Made by a program: the position numbers and the translations under genes
Shown: in pieces, positions 35,823 through 43,297 of the stretch
How the letters are laid out: every line of letters begins with the position of its first letter
Numbering within the stretch: position 1 is the first letter of the stretch
Source: Bryobacterales bacterium
GTDB taxonomy: Bacteria > Acidobacteriota > Terriglobia > Bryobacterales > UBA6623
Assembly: GCA_026713545.1 (NCBI GenBank)
Contig: JAPOOG010000026.1
Location: forward strand, 1-57,374
Direction of reading: 5' to 3'
DNA length: 57,374 bases
The notes under the pieces: generated by a model
The model's database searches: none
What the model was told of the DNA's origin: nothing
The model's input: only the letters and a program-made list of their open reading frames with translations

Positions 35823-35950
35823 CCAGAAGCCTCGCCGCATTCCGCTCGCAACGGGTCGGCCATTGCGAAGCGCGCATCCTCGACCCATTGCGGCTGCCCG
35901 GCCGCTTCGGCGAAGCGCCGGAACATGCCGTCATGGACGGCCGCGACGGT
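35822..35950 (-). pseudogene. CaiB/BaiF CoA-transferase fragment
   Basis: About 43 codons on the - strand reading TVAAVHDGMFRRFAEAAGQP and QWVEDARFAMADPLR. This resembles the family III CoA-transferase segment usually written as FxRLxxALGRPELAEDPRF. It ends just upstream of the penicillin acylase start and has no intact gene context, so it is a remnant carried with the acylase gene. Short, so moderately supported. Confidence 0.5.
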
Positions 35951-36012
35951 TCTTCCGCCAGCAGAACTCCTGCCAGTGGCAAATCCTGTGAAGAAGGAGC
36001 AGCGCAGCCGAT

Positions 36013-36735
36013 TCATTTCCTGTTTGTCCGTTCCGCTTTCAACTCCTGTTCGATCCGTTCCAGGCGCGTTTCGATTCGTCGCAGCCGCTCGTCCGAGTCG
36101 GACCCTACAAAATAGGCCGCGATCGACGCGCTCAGGGCGCCGATGAGACTGATTCCGCAAACCATCAACACCACGGCGATCACGCGGCCGGGCAGGGACA
36201 CGGGGGCGATATCCCCGTAACCAACCGTGGTGGTGGTGACCAGCGCCCACCATACAGCCGACCAGAACCCCGCCGTTTCGGGCTCCACGATCGTGAGGAT
36301 ACCGGCGCCGGCAATCACGATCAGGAGAACCAGTCCAGCAAAATAAAGAAAGCCCGTGCGCCCTACCGTGGCGCGAAGAGCAGGAATGGCTCGACCGACC
36401 ACCGCCACGACCCGGACCACCCGGAACAAGCGCGTGAGACGAATCAAGCGGGTTGTGGACAGAAGGTCTGGAAGCAGTGGGAAGCTCGTAACCACGATCA
36501 ACGCGTCGAGAACGCGATGGAGGCGCGGCCTCCTGCCGCCGGCGACGCCCGCCGCAAGGTCGATTGCAAAGATGGCCCATATCATCCAATCGATCGCGAC
36601 GACAGCGGGAGACGTGTGACCGGAGGTCTGGAGGACGATGATCGGGACGGTCGCCACGGCCGCCAAGATCACCGATCCGTCAAGAAATCGATGCAACTTG
36701 GTGCTGGAGAACCGCCGAGTTAGCAAGTTGACCAT
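36013..36735 (-). CDS. Voltage-gated-type potassium channel
   Basis: 240 residues. Six-transmembrane layout: S1-S3 (SVILAAVATVPIIVL; VVAIDWMIWAIFAIDLAAGV; VLDALIVVTSFPLL) and an Arg-rich S4 (RLIRLTRLFRVVRVVAVVGR, about 95-114). The pore loop has the K+ selectivity filter in TTTTVGYGD (about 169-177), then S6 (VIAVVLMVCGISLIGALSAS). A short coiled-coil tail ends RIEQELKAERTNRK. It is a homotetrameric inner-membrane channel; voltage gating is inferred from S4. Its 3' end is duplicated at 33133-33345. Confidence 0.9.
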   Translation of the reverse strand: MVNLLTRRFSSTKLHRFLDGSVILAAVATVPIIVLQTSGHTSPAVVAIDWMIWAIFAIDLAAGVAGGRRPRLHRVLDALIVVTSFPLLPDLLSTTRLIRLTRLFRVVRVVAVVGRAIPALRATVGRTGFLYFAGLVLLIVIAGAGILTIVEPETAGFWSAVWWALVTTTTVGYGDIAPVSLPGRVIAVVLMVCGISLIGALSASIAAYFVGSDSDERLRRIETRLERIEQELKAERTNRK

Positions 36736-36903
36736 CTTTCTTGACTTGTGTTTCGTGGGAAGTAGCGCGGGTGGCCTACTGACGGCTCGCTCCAGCCGAT
36801 CCCGGAAGCGTTGCGGCTGCTGGCTGAGCCCACTGTATCGGACGAATCACACCCTTTATGATTTTTTCCGAGACACGAGCCACGGCTTTTTCGAGACCCG
36901 GCT
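36736..36903. other. Intergenic region with degraded heptamers
   Basis: CGTG/CACG heptamer remnants lie at about 36748-36758 and 36870-36898 (CGAGACACGAGCCACGGC). This is the left border of the prophage region. No attachment-site duplicate could be identified by eye. Confidence 0.45.
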
Positions 36904-37668
36904 TTACAACGTCACTCCCATCCACTTCACCTCGCCGATGACCACGGCGTCCCGCGGCCAGGGCGCGGGCTCCCAGGCCGGGTGATCGCTGATCAGCAAC
37001 CAGGCGCCTGAGGCGTTCTTGCCGGCGCGCTTGACCACCACGCCGTCAGCGGTGCGCACCACGAAGATGCCGTCGGCGCGGCGTCGCCGTCGGGCGCGGT
37101 CCACCAGGATCGTGCAGCCCTCAGGCAAGGTCGGCTCCATCGACTCGCCTTGCACGTCCACCACCGTGCACTGGCTCGGATCGAGCCCGTTGCGGTCCAG
37201 CCAGTCGCGACGGAACGTGAGGTGGTCGACCACCGCTTCGTCCATCTCCGCCGCGCCGCCGCCGGCCGCGACGGACAAAGTCATGCGGTCCACCTGCCGC
37301 ACCGGAAAGTCGATCACCCCGGCCGCGGCGGGCGGCTCGAGCAAGCGGTTCAGCTCCTGCGCCGTTGCCCGCAGTCGGTCCCAAAGCTCGGCCCCTTGCG
37401 GCGGGCGGCCCGCCTCGACGGCTCGGACCGTTTCGTCTCCGCCGGTGGCGTCCTCCGGCCGGCCGCGCGGCGTGCCGATATAAAACTCCAGGCCTAGAGC
37501 CTTGCAGACCTCCGCCATACGGCCCACTTTCGGCTCTCTGCCTTCGAGAACATAGCGGATCGCGTTGCCGGGCAGACGGGCCTCGACGGCTGCTCGGAAA
37601 GGGTTCGTGCCCCGGCGCTGGAGCTCGAGCCGGACGATCGCAGGGATGTCACGCACGTCCATTCGCAT
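36904..37668 (-). CDS. Phage repressor, S24 (LexA/CI-like)
   Basis: 254 residues. The N-terminal helix-turn-helix region (ARLPGNAIRYVLEGREPKVG, about 30-49) is followed by a variable linker. The C-terminal S24 peptidase domain has the catalytic Ser in VQGESMEPTLPEG (about 173-185) and the Lys in GVVVKRAG (about 207-214), so RecA-stimulated self-cleavage on DNA damage is likely. Divergent from the Cro-like gene across the operator region 37669-37745. Predicted to keep the prophage silent. Confidence 0.87.
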   Translation of the reverse strand: MRMDVRDIPAIVRLELQRRGTNPFRAAVEARLPGNAIRYVLEGREPKVGRMAEVCKALGLEFYIGTPRGRPEDATGGDETVRAVEAGRPPQGAELWDRLRATAQELNRLLEPPAAAGVIDFPVRQVDRMTLSVAAGGGAAEMDEAVVDHLTFRRDWLDRNGLDPSQCTVVDVQGESMEPTLPEGCTILVDRARRRRRADGIFVVRTADGVVVKRAGKNASGAWLLISDHPAWEPAPWPRDAVVIGEVKWMGVTL

Positions 37669-37672
37669 ACTT

Positions 37673-37756
37673 TAGCGAAATGTTTTTTTTATGTGTAGCG
37701 AAAAATTCTTGACGTGATCGCTATTAATAGCGATAATCGCTACATATGAATAGCGA
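37673..37756. promoter_or_regulatory. Prophage early promoter and TAGCGA operators
   Basis: Rightward sigma-70 promoter: TTGACG (37709-37714), 17-nt spacer, GATAAT (37732-37737). The spacer and -10 overlap a perfect palindrome ATCGCTA-TTAA-TAGCGAT (37717-37734). Additional TAGCGA/TCGCTA half-sites lie at about 37673-37678, 37696-37701, 37737-37742 and 37751-37756, roughly one or two helical turns apart. This is the expected switch region between repressor and Cro-like genes. Confidence 0.75.
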
Positions 37757-38093
37757 CGCGATACTCACCCTGGCCCGGCGGTACGCAGCCCACCGGGCGC
37801 TCACCCTGTCTACCGTCTCGACCTACGTCACCGGCTCCGGCGACACCTTCGCCCGATTGGAGCAGGGCCGCACGATTACTCTGCGCCGTGCCGAGGTTCT
37901 TTTGAAAAAATTCTCCGAGCGCTGGCCGCAGGAGCTGGAGTGGCCGGCGGACATTCCCCGGCCGCAACGTGCGTCGGCTGGCCTGGAAGGGCCTGTAGCG
38001 AGAGGGAAGAAAGCTGTCGGCGCTCATGGTCCCTGTCTCGTAGTTCGCAGCACGAGACACGAATCACGACCTTTCCCTAAACACAGGCTTTGA
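37746..38093 (+). CDS. Cro-like/early phage regulator (small, HTH-like)
   Basis: 115 residues beginning MNSDAILTLARRYAAHRALT. The first ~70 residues (TLSTVSTYVTGSGDTFARLE, TLRRAEVLLKKFSERWP) resemble small proteins next to repressors in Mu-like prophages of alphaproteobacteria and are probably helix-turn-helix. The last ~20 codons (about 38045-38093) are translated heptamer repeat (RSTRHESRPF), so the original C-terminus seems to have been replaced when the array inserted. Expressed from the promoter at 37709-37737. Confidence 0.6.
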   Translation: MNSDAILTLARRYAAHRALTLSTVSTYVTGSGDTFARLEQGRTITLRRAEVLLKKFSERWPQELEWPADIPRPQRASAGLEGPVARGKKAVGAHGPCLVVRSTRHESRPFPKHRL

Positions 38094-38117
38094 AGAGACC
38101 GAAAGGAGGTCCACGCA

Positions 38118-38675
38118 ATGACAAGCTCTGCTGATGGCTCACCATCCCGCTCGATGGACGAAATCGAGCGCTTGGCAACCGCGTATGCCGGCCGCCGCGA
38201 TGCCCTGCGCGAGACGGTCGAGGAGGCACAAGCGGCGCTGGACCGTGTCAAGCGCGACCACCGTGCCGCTTTGCGCCGCCGAATCGGCGCCGCCGTCAAC
38301 GCCCGCGCTGAGCTGCTGGCCGCCGTGGAGTCATCGCCGGCTCTGTTCCGGCGGCCGCGCACGCGGCTGCTGAGCGGCATCAGGGTCGGCTGGCGCAAGC
38401 GCCCCGGACGGATCGAGTTCGACGACGAGGCGGCTACGATCAACGCAATCCGCCGCAAGCTCGACAGCGAGGCGGCCGCACGGCTGATCCGGGTCAGCGA
38501 GAAGGTGATGCGCGGCGCCCTGCGCGAGCTGTCGGCCCGCGACCTGATGCGCATCGGGGCGCTGGCCGTCGAGGCCGACGACGAACCGATCGCCATCCCG
38601 ACTGACGGCGAGATCGACAAGCTGGTCGCCGCCCTGCTCGACGGAGGCGAGCCGGCCGAGCAGGAGGCGGCATGA
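38118..38675 (+). CDS. Gam-like host-nuclease inhibitor
   Basis: 185 residues with a strong Shine-Dalgarno (AAAGGAGG at about 38100-38107). A long N-terminal coiled coil (DALRETVEEAQAALDRVKRD) leads into RTRLLSGIRVGWRKRPGRIE (about 75-94), FDDEAATINAIRRKL, and C-terminal ALREL and DKLVAALLDG. This is the layout of Mu Gam-family proteins, which bind DNA ends and block exonucleases. In Mu-like phages gam lies between the transposition genes and mor. Here it follows directly after the Cro-like gene with no MuA/MuB. Confidence 0.72.
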   Translation: MTSSADGSPSRSMDEIERLATAYAGRRDALRETVEEAQAALDRVKRDHRAALRRRIGAAVNARAELLAAVESSPALFRRPRTRLLSGIRVGWRKRPGRIEFDDEAATINAIRRKLDSEAAARLIRVSEKVMRGALRELSARDLMRIGALAVEADDEPIAIPTDGEIDKLVAALLDGGEPAEQEAA

Positions 38676-38755
38676 CGGCCGCACACTCTCCGCGGCGCGG
38701 CCGAGCGCGGGCGGGCGGCCCCCGAGCAACTATGCAAAGGGGCGGCGGCGCATGA
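38672..38755 (+). CDS. 27-codon coupled micro-ORF between gam and mor
   Basis: ATG 38672 overlaps the gam stop (ATGA), and its own stop overlaps the mor ATG (ATGA). It encodes a very basic peptide (MTAAHSPRRGRARAGGPRAT, then MQRGGGA). Double start-stop overlap argues for translational coupling through the peptide, whether or not the product has a function. Too short for family assignment. Confidence 0.35.
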   Translation: MTAAHSPRRGRARAGGPRATMQRGGGA

Positions 38756-39117
38756 GAACGGAGTCCGGCCCGCTGCGGGAGATGCCGCCGTCGCTCGGAC
38801 GCATTGCCGAAGTCGCGGGGCGCCAGGGCGCACTGGCGCTGGTGGACCGTCACGGAGGGGCCTACCTCAAGGTGCCGAGGCGCTACCGCGCCGGCCATCC
38901 CCTGTCGCTGCTGCTGGGCACCGAGGCGGCCACGAAGTTGATTCGCCGCTTCGGAGGCACGCGGCTCTACATCGCCAAGCTGGACGATCCGGTGCGCACC
39001 CGCCGCAACGACGAGATCATCAGGAGCTACGAGGCCGGTCGGTCGGTGGTGCGGCTGGCGCGGGAATACGGCTTGAGCGAGCGCCGCATCTGGGCGATCC
39101 TCAAAACGCCCGGCTAA
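38752..39117 (+). CDS. Mor transcription activator family protein
   Basis: 121 residues. EMPPSLGRIAEVAGRQGALA (about 10-29) and LIRRFGGTRLYIAK (about 62-75) form the dimerisation half of Mor/C proteins. The C-terminal helix-turn-helix is RNDEIIRSYEAGRSVVRLAR (about 84-103) followed by YGLSERRIWAILK. In Mu, Mor activates the middle promoter leading to late genes. Here it is the last early gene, and the late genes lie on the opposite strand, so its target promoter is not obvious. Confidence 0.85.
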   Translation: MRTESGPLREMPPSLGRIAEVAGRQGALALVDRHGGAYLKVPRRYRAGHPLSLLLGTEAATKLIRRFGGTRLYIAKLDDPVRTRRNDEIIRSYEAGRSVVRLAREYGLSERRIWAILKTPG

Positions 39118-39415
39118 TGACTCGTCTCGAGAAAAACATAATAGCCGTGATTCGTTTCTGGGGCCTCTTGTCTCGTGAAGGGCCGTCGGAAGCGGCTTGG
39201 CTCCGCTGAAGAAAGAATCGCTTTACAACCGGTGAGCCGCCCTCCCTTCGCGCCATGCATCACGGCCTTTCATCACGCGTCACGAGAGGCCGGAAAATTC
39301 CAAAAAAAGTTTGCGCATCCGGGTTCCCTTCGTGGTACCCTTTGGTGGCTTTCGATGCGCATCGTGGCAGGTCGATAGCGCGATGCCATCCACCACCCAA
39401 AGTGAAGGAGAAAAA
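39118..39415. other. Intergenic region with composite repeat and heptamers
   Basis: About 39145-39265 is a copy of the composite dispersed element with heptamer-like ends (CTTGTCTCGTGAAGG, then AGCGGCTTGGCTCCGCTGAA). Positions 39274-39287 are CACGCGT, CACGAGA. GAAGGAG at 39404-39410 serves the next gene. Confidence 0.6.
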
Positions 39416-39733
39416 ATGGCGACAAGAGTCATCTCTGGTTTGGTACTTCTACTGGCAGTCGTGGCGGCCTTCGTACCTGACTTGCCGGAAGGCATCGTAC
39501 CGCTGTTGCTGGTCGTTCTTGGCCTGGTGCATGCGGCGATGTCCGGCGAGGACGCGTCATCCTTATTGGTCGTGGCTATCGCCGTCGGCGCTGCCGCAGG
39601 TTCGGGAGTGCTGAACAACATCCCCGCGATAGGCGGTTACCTGAACTCCATCGTCGGCAGCCTCAGCACCGCGCTGTATGCCGGTGTCGTCACCGTTCTC
39701 GGGATGAGGGTTCTCAACGAACTCAAGGGCTGA
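39416..39733 (+). CDS. Small membrane protein, possibly holin-like
   Basis: 105 residues with a good ribosome-binding site (GAAGGAG, 5 nt upstream). Three to four hydrophobic segments (VISGLVLLLAVVAAFV, GIVPLLLVVLGLVHAAM, SLLVVAIAVGAAAGSGVL, ALYAGVVTVLGMRVL). Its position after mor is where Mu-like phages place lysis genes, so a holin is conceivable, but the sequence also resembles uncharacterised chromosomal membrane proteins. No lysozyme is adjacent. Confidence 0.5.
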   Translation: MATRVISGLVLLLAVVAAFVPDLPEGIVPLLLVVLGLVHAAMSGEDASSLLVVAIAVGAAAGSGVLNNIPAIGGYLNSIVGSLSTALYAGVVTVLGMRVLNELKG

Positions 39734-39930
39734 AGAGAGCAACGGAAAGACCTGGAGGATGCAAGCGCCCGGCAGGGCGCGCCCAAACTTTTTTGGTCCC
39801 GAAGGAAGGTCCCCCAAGGGTCCCCCTTCCACAGCCCGCCGCAGTCCGGGAGGGGGCCTCCCGGGTCTTTCGGAAAAATTCCGGCGCGTTGCCGCCCCGA
39901 GCGGATCTCGGGACGAAGGGCGGGTTCGTT

Positions 39931-40944
39931 TCACCCGGCCGTCGGCGTCCCGGCCTCGACACGGGTGGAGTAGCCGCTGTTGTCGATCTCGTGGCTGACG
40001 CGGGCGGCGATCCAGAGCCCGTCGACGCCGTTGCGGAAGCCGCTCAGGGTGAGCGGGCTTTCGGCGCTGACGGTGGGCACGCCCGGCTTGAGGGTAAGGC
40101 CGAGGGTTGCCGAGCCGCGCTCGAGGGCGTCGAGGCGGGCCTTCGCGGCCGCGCGGGCAGTCGCCTCGTCGGCATGGTCGTCGCGCAGGGCGTAGACCGG
40201 CTCGCCATCCCCGGCCGTCACTTCCACCCTCCGTCCCGCGGCCGTGTCGTACCAGTACGCTCTTACCGAACGGTAGCCGGGCCGGTCGGCGAGGGTGACG
40301 CGGTAATCGCCGGCCTGCTCGCGGGCGATCCGGACCGCGGTGACGGGCCCGGAGGCGGCGCTCATCGCCGCGCCGCGCCGCGCGAACACCAGCCGTCCGT
40401 TGGCCGGCCTGGCCGCGGCGTCGTAGCGTTCCCCCAGGCGGGTCAGCAGGTGCAGGTCGGACTCGTCGGTCTGATCGACGTGCGGCAGCACGATCTTCGC
40501 CAGCTCCTCCGCCACGCGCGGGTCGAGGCCGTACTCGCGGGCAATGGTCCTGACGAGGTCGCCGAGCAGGACGTCGCGCCAGGAGCGGGTCCGGCGCTGC
40601 TTCAGGGCGGCGCGCATGTCGGCGGCCTTGGCGCGGATGGCGAGCGTGGCGGGCGGCCCGGAGAGCTCGACCTCGTCGACGGTGTAGCGTCCCATCCGAA
40701 CCCGGCCCGGCTTCAGGCCGTTCCGCCGTTCGGCCTCCGGCACCTTGTCATAACCCAGCTCGACCGTCAGCTCGGCGCCCCGGCGAGGCAGATCGACCGT
40801 CCCGCCGCGGTCGTCGAGACGGATCTCGACAGCGTCCGAGTTGTAACCCTCCTCGTCGCTGACGCGCAGGCTCAGCAGGCGCTCGCGGATCGCCGCGGTC
40901 ACGTCCTGATGCCGGTCGACGATGATCCGGAATTGGGGTGTCAT
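39931..40944 (-). CDS. Phage tail hub protein gpD (P2-like)
   Basis: 337 residues of the phage late control gene D family, the baseplate hub (gp27-like) of contractile tails. Conserved features: TPQFRIIVDRHQDVT at the start, DDRGGTVDLPRRGAELTVEL (about 44-63), VLPHVDQTDESDLHLLTRLG (about 152-171), and GFRNGVDGLWIAARVSHEID near the end. It is the last gene of the late operon as in P2 (U, X, D). Its ATG overlaps the stop of the 51-residue gene upstream. A GC-rich palindromic stretch at about 39800-39870 could be its terminator. Confidence 0.87.
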   Translation of the reverse strand: MTPQFRIIVDRHQDVTAAIRERLLSLRVSDEEGYNSDAVEIRLDDRGGTVDLPRRGAELTVELGYDKVPEAERRNGLKPGRVRMGRYTVDEVELSGPPATLAIRAKAADMRAALKQRRTRSWRDVLLGDLVRTIAREYGLDPRVAEELAKIVLPHVDQTDESDLHLLTRLGERYDAAARPANGRLVFARRGAAMSAASGPVTAVRIAREQAGDYRVTLADRPGYRSVRAYWYDTAAGRRVEVTAGDGEPVYALRDDHADEATARAAAKARLDALERGSATLGLTLKPGVPTVSAESPLTLSGFRNGVDGLWIAARVSHEIDNSGYSTRVEAGTPTAG

Positions 40945-41096
40945 TCGCTTTCCTCAAACAGATCGTCAACTATTTTGATCAGTCCCGCGCGCAGGGCGTT
41001 TCCCACGACCTCACGGAACGGAATCTTCATTTCCTCAGCAGTTTCTCTGAGGGCGTCGAACAGTTCCTCGTCTACGCTGCAAAAGATATGAGCCAC
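40941..41096 (-). CDS. 51-residue RHH-like protein between gpX and gpD
   Basis: GTG 41096 to TGA 40941. The stop overlaps the gpD start (ATGA), and the start lies 2 nt after the gpX stop. It reads MAHIFCSVDEELFDALRETA and then EEMKIPFREVVGNALRAGL, ending FEESE. The pattern of a short strand followed by two helices resembles ribbon-helix-helix/CopG proteins. P2 has no such gene between X and D. It could be a regulator or a small morphogenesis factor. Confidence 0.6.
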   Translation of the reverse strand: MAHIFCSVDEELFDALRETAEEMKIPFREVVGNALRAGLIKIVDDLFEESE

Positions 41097-41098
41097 TA

Positions 41099-41308
41099 TC
41101 AGTCCCACAGTTTCACGGTAGGAATGGTCTCCAGCGGGCGGGGCAGATCGGGCAGTTCGACCAGCGTGCCGGCGGGCAGCACGGGGCCGAGCTCGGCCAG
41201 TCCCGGATTGGCTTCCAGGACGGCTTCGACGGCCCCCGCCTCGCGGCCGTAATGGCGCCGACAGACGGCGTCGATCACGTCCCCTTCCCTAGTCCGGTAG
41301 GTCGCCAT
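41099..41308 (-). CDS. Phage tail protein gpX (LysM-like)
   Basis: 69 residues, MATYRTREGDVIDAVCRRHY, then LEANPGLAELGPVLPAGTLV and ELPDL. This is the P2 gpX family, a LysM-like small tail protein. ATG overlaps the gpU stop (TGATG). The U-X order matches P2. Confidence 0.9.
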   Translation of the reverse strand: MATYRTREGDVIDAVCRRHYGREAGAVEAVLEANPGLAELGPVLPAGTLVELPDLPRPLETIPTVKLWD

Positions 41309-41739
41309 CAATCCCCTCCGAAGACGATCTGTTGCAGGCTGCGGTTCTGGCCTTCGCCGTATCTTGCGAGCTGGAGGCGGAACTCGACGCGGCGGGGGGC
41401 GCCGTCGGCGTCCAGCACGCGGCGGGTCTCCTCGATCCGCGTGACGACCCACTTGCCCATGATGGTTCCGTCGCCGGTGCTGAGGTCCAACGGCTCGCCA
41501 CGGCCGGCTTCGGCGCGCATGCGGTCCAACTGGCCCAGCCCGCCCCGGTAGTACGGGTGGATGACTCCGCTCAGCGAGACCGTCTCGGCGCCCGGACCCA
41601 GGTACTGCCGCGCGGGCAGCCGCCCGAGCCGCTCCTGGGCCGCCCAGCGGTACTCGGCCGAGCGGGTGAGCTCGTGGTAGGCGGCGGTCGAGACGCTGAA
41701 GCGGTACTCGCCCAGGGCCATCATTTGTTCGTTGGGCAT
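41308..41739 (-). CDS. Phage tail terminator-like protein gpU
   Basis: 143 residues. MMALGEYRFSVSTAAYHELT, the RLGRLPARQYLGPGAETVSL segment and SGVIHPYYRGGLGQ match P2 gpU, which caps the distal tail/sheath interface during assembly. Coupled to gpX. Upstream lies a heptamer array, then two paralogous genes where P2 has the tape measure. Confidence 0.87.
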   Translation of the reverse strand: MPNEQMMALGEYRFSVSTAAYHELTRSAEYRWAAQERLGRLPARQYLGPGAETVSLSGVIHPYYRGGLGQLDRMRAEAGRGEPLDLSTGDGTIMGKWVVTRIEETRRVLDADGAPRRVEFRLQLARYGEGQNRSLQQIVFGGD

Positions 41740-41755
41740 GGAAAACCTTAAAAGC

Positions 41756-41790
41756 CGTATTTCGTGTCTCGTGTTTCGTGATTCGGGAAA
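41756..41790. repeat. Heptamer array (5 units)
   Basis: CGTATTT, CGTGTCT, CGTGTTT, CGTGATT, CGGGAAA in strict 7-bp register, followed by ACCTTG. Lies between gpU and the preceding late gene. Confidence 0.85.
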
Positions 41791-41818
41791 ACCTTGAAGG
41801 TCGTGATTGCGCCTCGCC

Positions 41819-42571
41819 TCAGCCGAAGGTGATCGTGCCGTGCCTCATGGGGTGGTTGGGGTCGACCGGGAAGGGCGAGGCGGGGCGGTAGCCGTAGATC
41901 GAGGTCCCGCGCCAGCCGGTGCACTCGCTCCGCAGCAGGCTCCCGTTCAGCGGGTCGGGCGGGTAATACCAGCGGTCCTCGAGCGGGTCGTAGACATGCC
42001 AGAAGACCCGCTGCTCCATCATGGCGTCGACCGGAGGTTCGGCCGCCTGCTCACCCGGCCCGTACCAGCGGCATTCGAAGCTCTCGGGATCGTCCTCGCG
42101 CCACGCGATGAGATTGTCGCGGCGCTCGTCCCATTCGAGGTCGCGGACCAGCAGCAGGTTGTACCAGCGCTGGGGGCCGGTCATCTCCCAGGTATCGGCC
42201 TTACCGGGGACTTTGCGCTCGCCGCCCTGGTCCTCGATCAGGGCGACGCCGGTGACGCCGAGTTCCCAGCCCGGCCGTCCGAACAGCAGCTTCGCGCACT
42301 CGAGCGAGGACCGCGGCTTGCCCCGGCGCGGCCGCCACGGCGAGTAGTGCCGGATGAGGCGCCGCCACGTCCTGAGAGGCAGCGCGACGTAGGCGTTGTC
42401 CGCCGAACAGTCCAGCCGCAGGCCGAACGGCGGGCCTCCGAGGCGATTGCCGCCCGGGTCGCCGTTCGCCGGGTGCAGGCCGTACTCGCGCACGACGTCG
42501 CCGCGGGCGTACGATTTCCCGTAGCGCTCGATCTCCCGGCTCAGCCGGGTCAAATTGAATCCGTTGGCCAT
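41819..42571 (-). CDS. Late-operon cargo protein A (MOA-like, paralogue of next gene)
   Basis: 250 residues. It starts MANGFNLTRLSREIERYGKS and ends NHPMRHGTITFG, paralleling its neighbour (42671-43186) at both ends. The middle has YVALPLRTWRRLIRHYS, LECAKLLFGRPGWELGVTG and RWYNLLLVRDL. The layout recalls the papain-like domain related to the Marasmius oreades agglutinin protease, found in some prophages, but catalytic residues are not convincingly retained. It occupies the position of the tape-measure gene. Tentative call; certain only that the two genes are paralogues. Confidence 0.5.
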   Translation of the reverse strand: MANGFNLTRLSREIERYGKSYARGDVVREYGLHPANGDPGGNRLGGPPFGLRLDCSADNAYVALPLRTWRRLIRHYSPWRPRRGKPRSSLECAKLLFGRPGWELGVTGVALIEDQGGERKVPGKADTWEMTGPQRWYNLLLVRDLEWDERRDNLIAWREDDPESFECRWYGPGEQAAEPPVDAMMEQRVFWHVYDPLEDRWYYPPDPLNGSLLRSECTGWRGTSIYGYRPASPFPVDPNHPMRHGTITFG

Positions 42572-42586
42572 GAAAACCTCACAATC

Positions 42587-42621
42587 CGTATCTCGTGGTC
42601 AGTGGTCAGTGGTTAGTGAAA
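42587..42621. repeat. Heptamer array, mixed CGTGGTC/AGTGGTC (5 units)
   Basis: CGTATCT, CGTGGTC, AGTGGTC, AGTGGTT, AGTGAAA, followed by ACCTCGG and a GCGCTGGCTTGCGCCGCGCG tail shared with the arrays at 43.2, 43.8 and 50.25 kb. Confidence 0.85.
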
Positions 42622-42670
42622 ACCTCGGATCTCGCGCTGGCTTGCGCCGCGCGCCAGTCAAAAACGGCCA

Positions 42671-43186
42671 TTACCAGCCACCTCCAAACGTGATGAGCCC
42701 CTCCCTCATCGGGTGGTGAGGGTCATCGGTGGGCGGGTAGCTCCCGCCGGCGCGCGGCGGGTAATACCAGCGGCCCCAGCCCGGGTCGTAGACGTGGATC
42801 CGCAGCTTTCCGCCGCCCACGGCCAGCAGGATGTTGTAGGCATGCTTCGAGCCGTTGTCGCGGACGTAGGCGGCGGCGTTGAGCCCAAGGTCCCAGTGGA
42901 CCAGCCCCCACAGCGCCTTGGCGTAGTCGTCGCTGTCGCGCTCGTCCTCGACGTAGGGGCGGCGTCCGAGCGAGTAGTGCTCGAGCGCCTGCCGCCACAC
43001 GGTGAGCGGGACCGCATGGTAGTCCCGGCCCGCCGGGATAGACAGCCGCATACCGACGTTGACCTTGCCGGGAACCGGCCCCGCCGGGTGACGGCCGAAC
43101 TCGGAGCGGACGTCCTCGGGCGCGCAGACGATGCGGCTCTTCCTGATCGTCCGTCGCAGCCGGGTCAGATCGATGCCGTTGGCCAT
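42671..43186 (-). CDS. Late-operon cargo protein B (MOA-like, paralogue)
   Basis: 171 residues, a shorter paralogue of the protein at 41819-42571. MANGIDLTRLRRTIRKSRIV, YHAVPLTVWRQALEHYSLG, DSDDYAKALWGLVHWDLGLN, AAYVRDNGSKHAYNILLAVG and VYDPGWGRWYYPP. In MOA-type cysteine-protease domains the first motif is D-C-D-D-F/Y-A and the second is H-A-Y-N. Here Cys is replaced by Ser (DSDDYA) while HAYN is kept, suggesting a fold retained for binding. The family assignment is from memory and moderate. Confidence 0.52.
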   Translation of the reverse strand: MANGIDLTRLRRTIRKSRIVCAPEDVRSEFGRHPAGPVPGKVNVGMRLSIPAGRDYHAVPLTVWRQALEHYSLGRRPYVEDERDSDDYAKALWGLVHWDLGLNAAAYVRDNGSKHAYNILLAVGGGKLRIHVYDPGWGRWYYPPRAGGSYPPTDDPHHPMREGLITFGGGW

Positions 43187-43201
43187 GAAAACCTCACAAT
43201 C

Positions 43202-43229
43202 CGTGTCTCGTGGTCAGTGGTCAGTGAAA
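43202..43229. repeat. Heptamer array, mixed type (4 units)
   Basis: CGTGTCT, CGTGGTC, AGTGGTC, AGTGAAA, then the shared ACCTCGGAATTCGCGCTGGC tail. Downstream, 43268-43300, is a degraded CGAAACTC-type array. Confidence 0.85.
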
Positions 43230-43297
43230 ACCTCGGAATTCGCGCTGGCTTGCGCCGCGCACCCGAACTCAATACTCGAAACTCAAAACTGCCTTTC

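Noticed and set aside
39793..41091. 432-codon + strand frame
   Set aside because: Antisense shadow of gpD and its neighbours.
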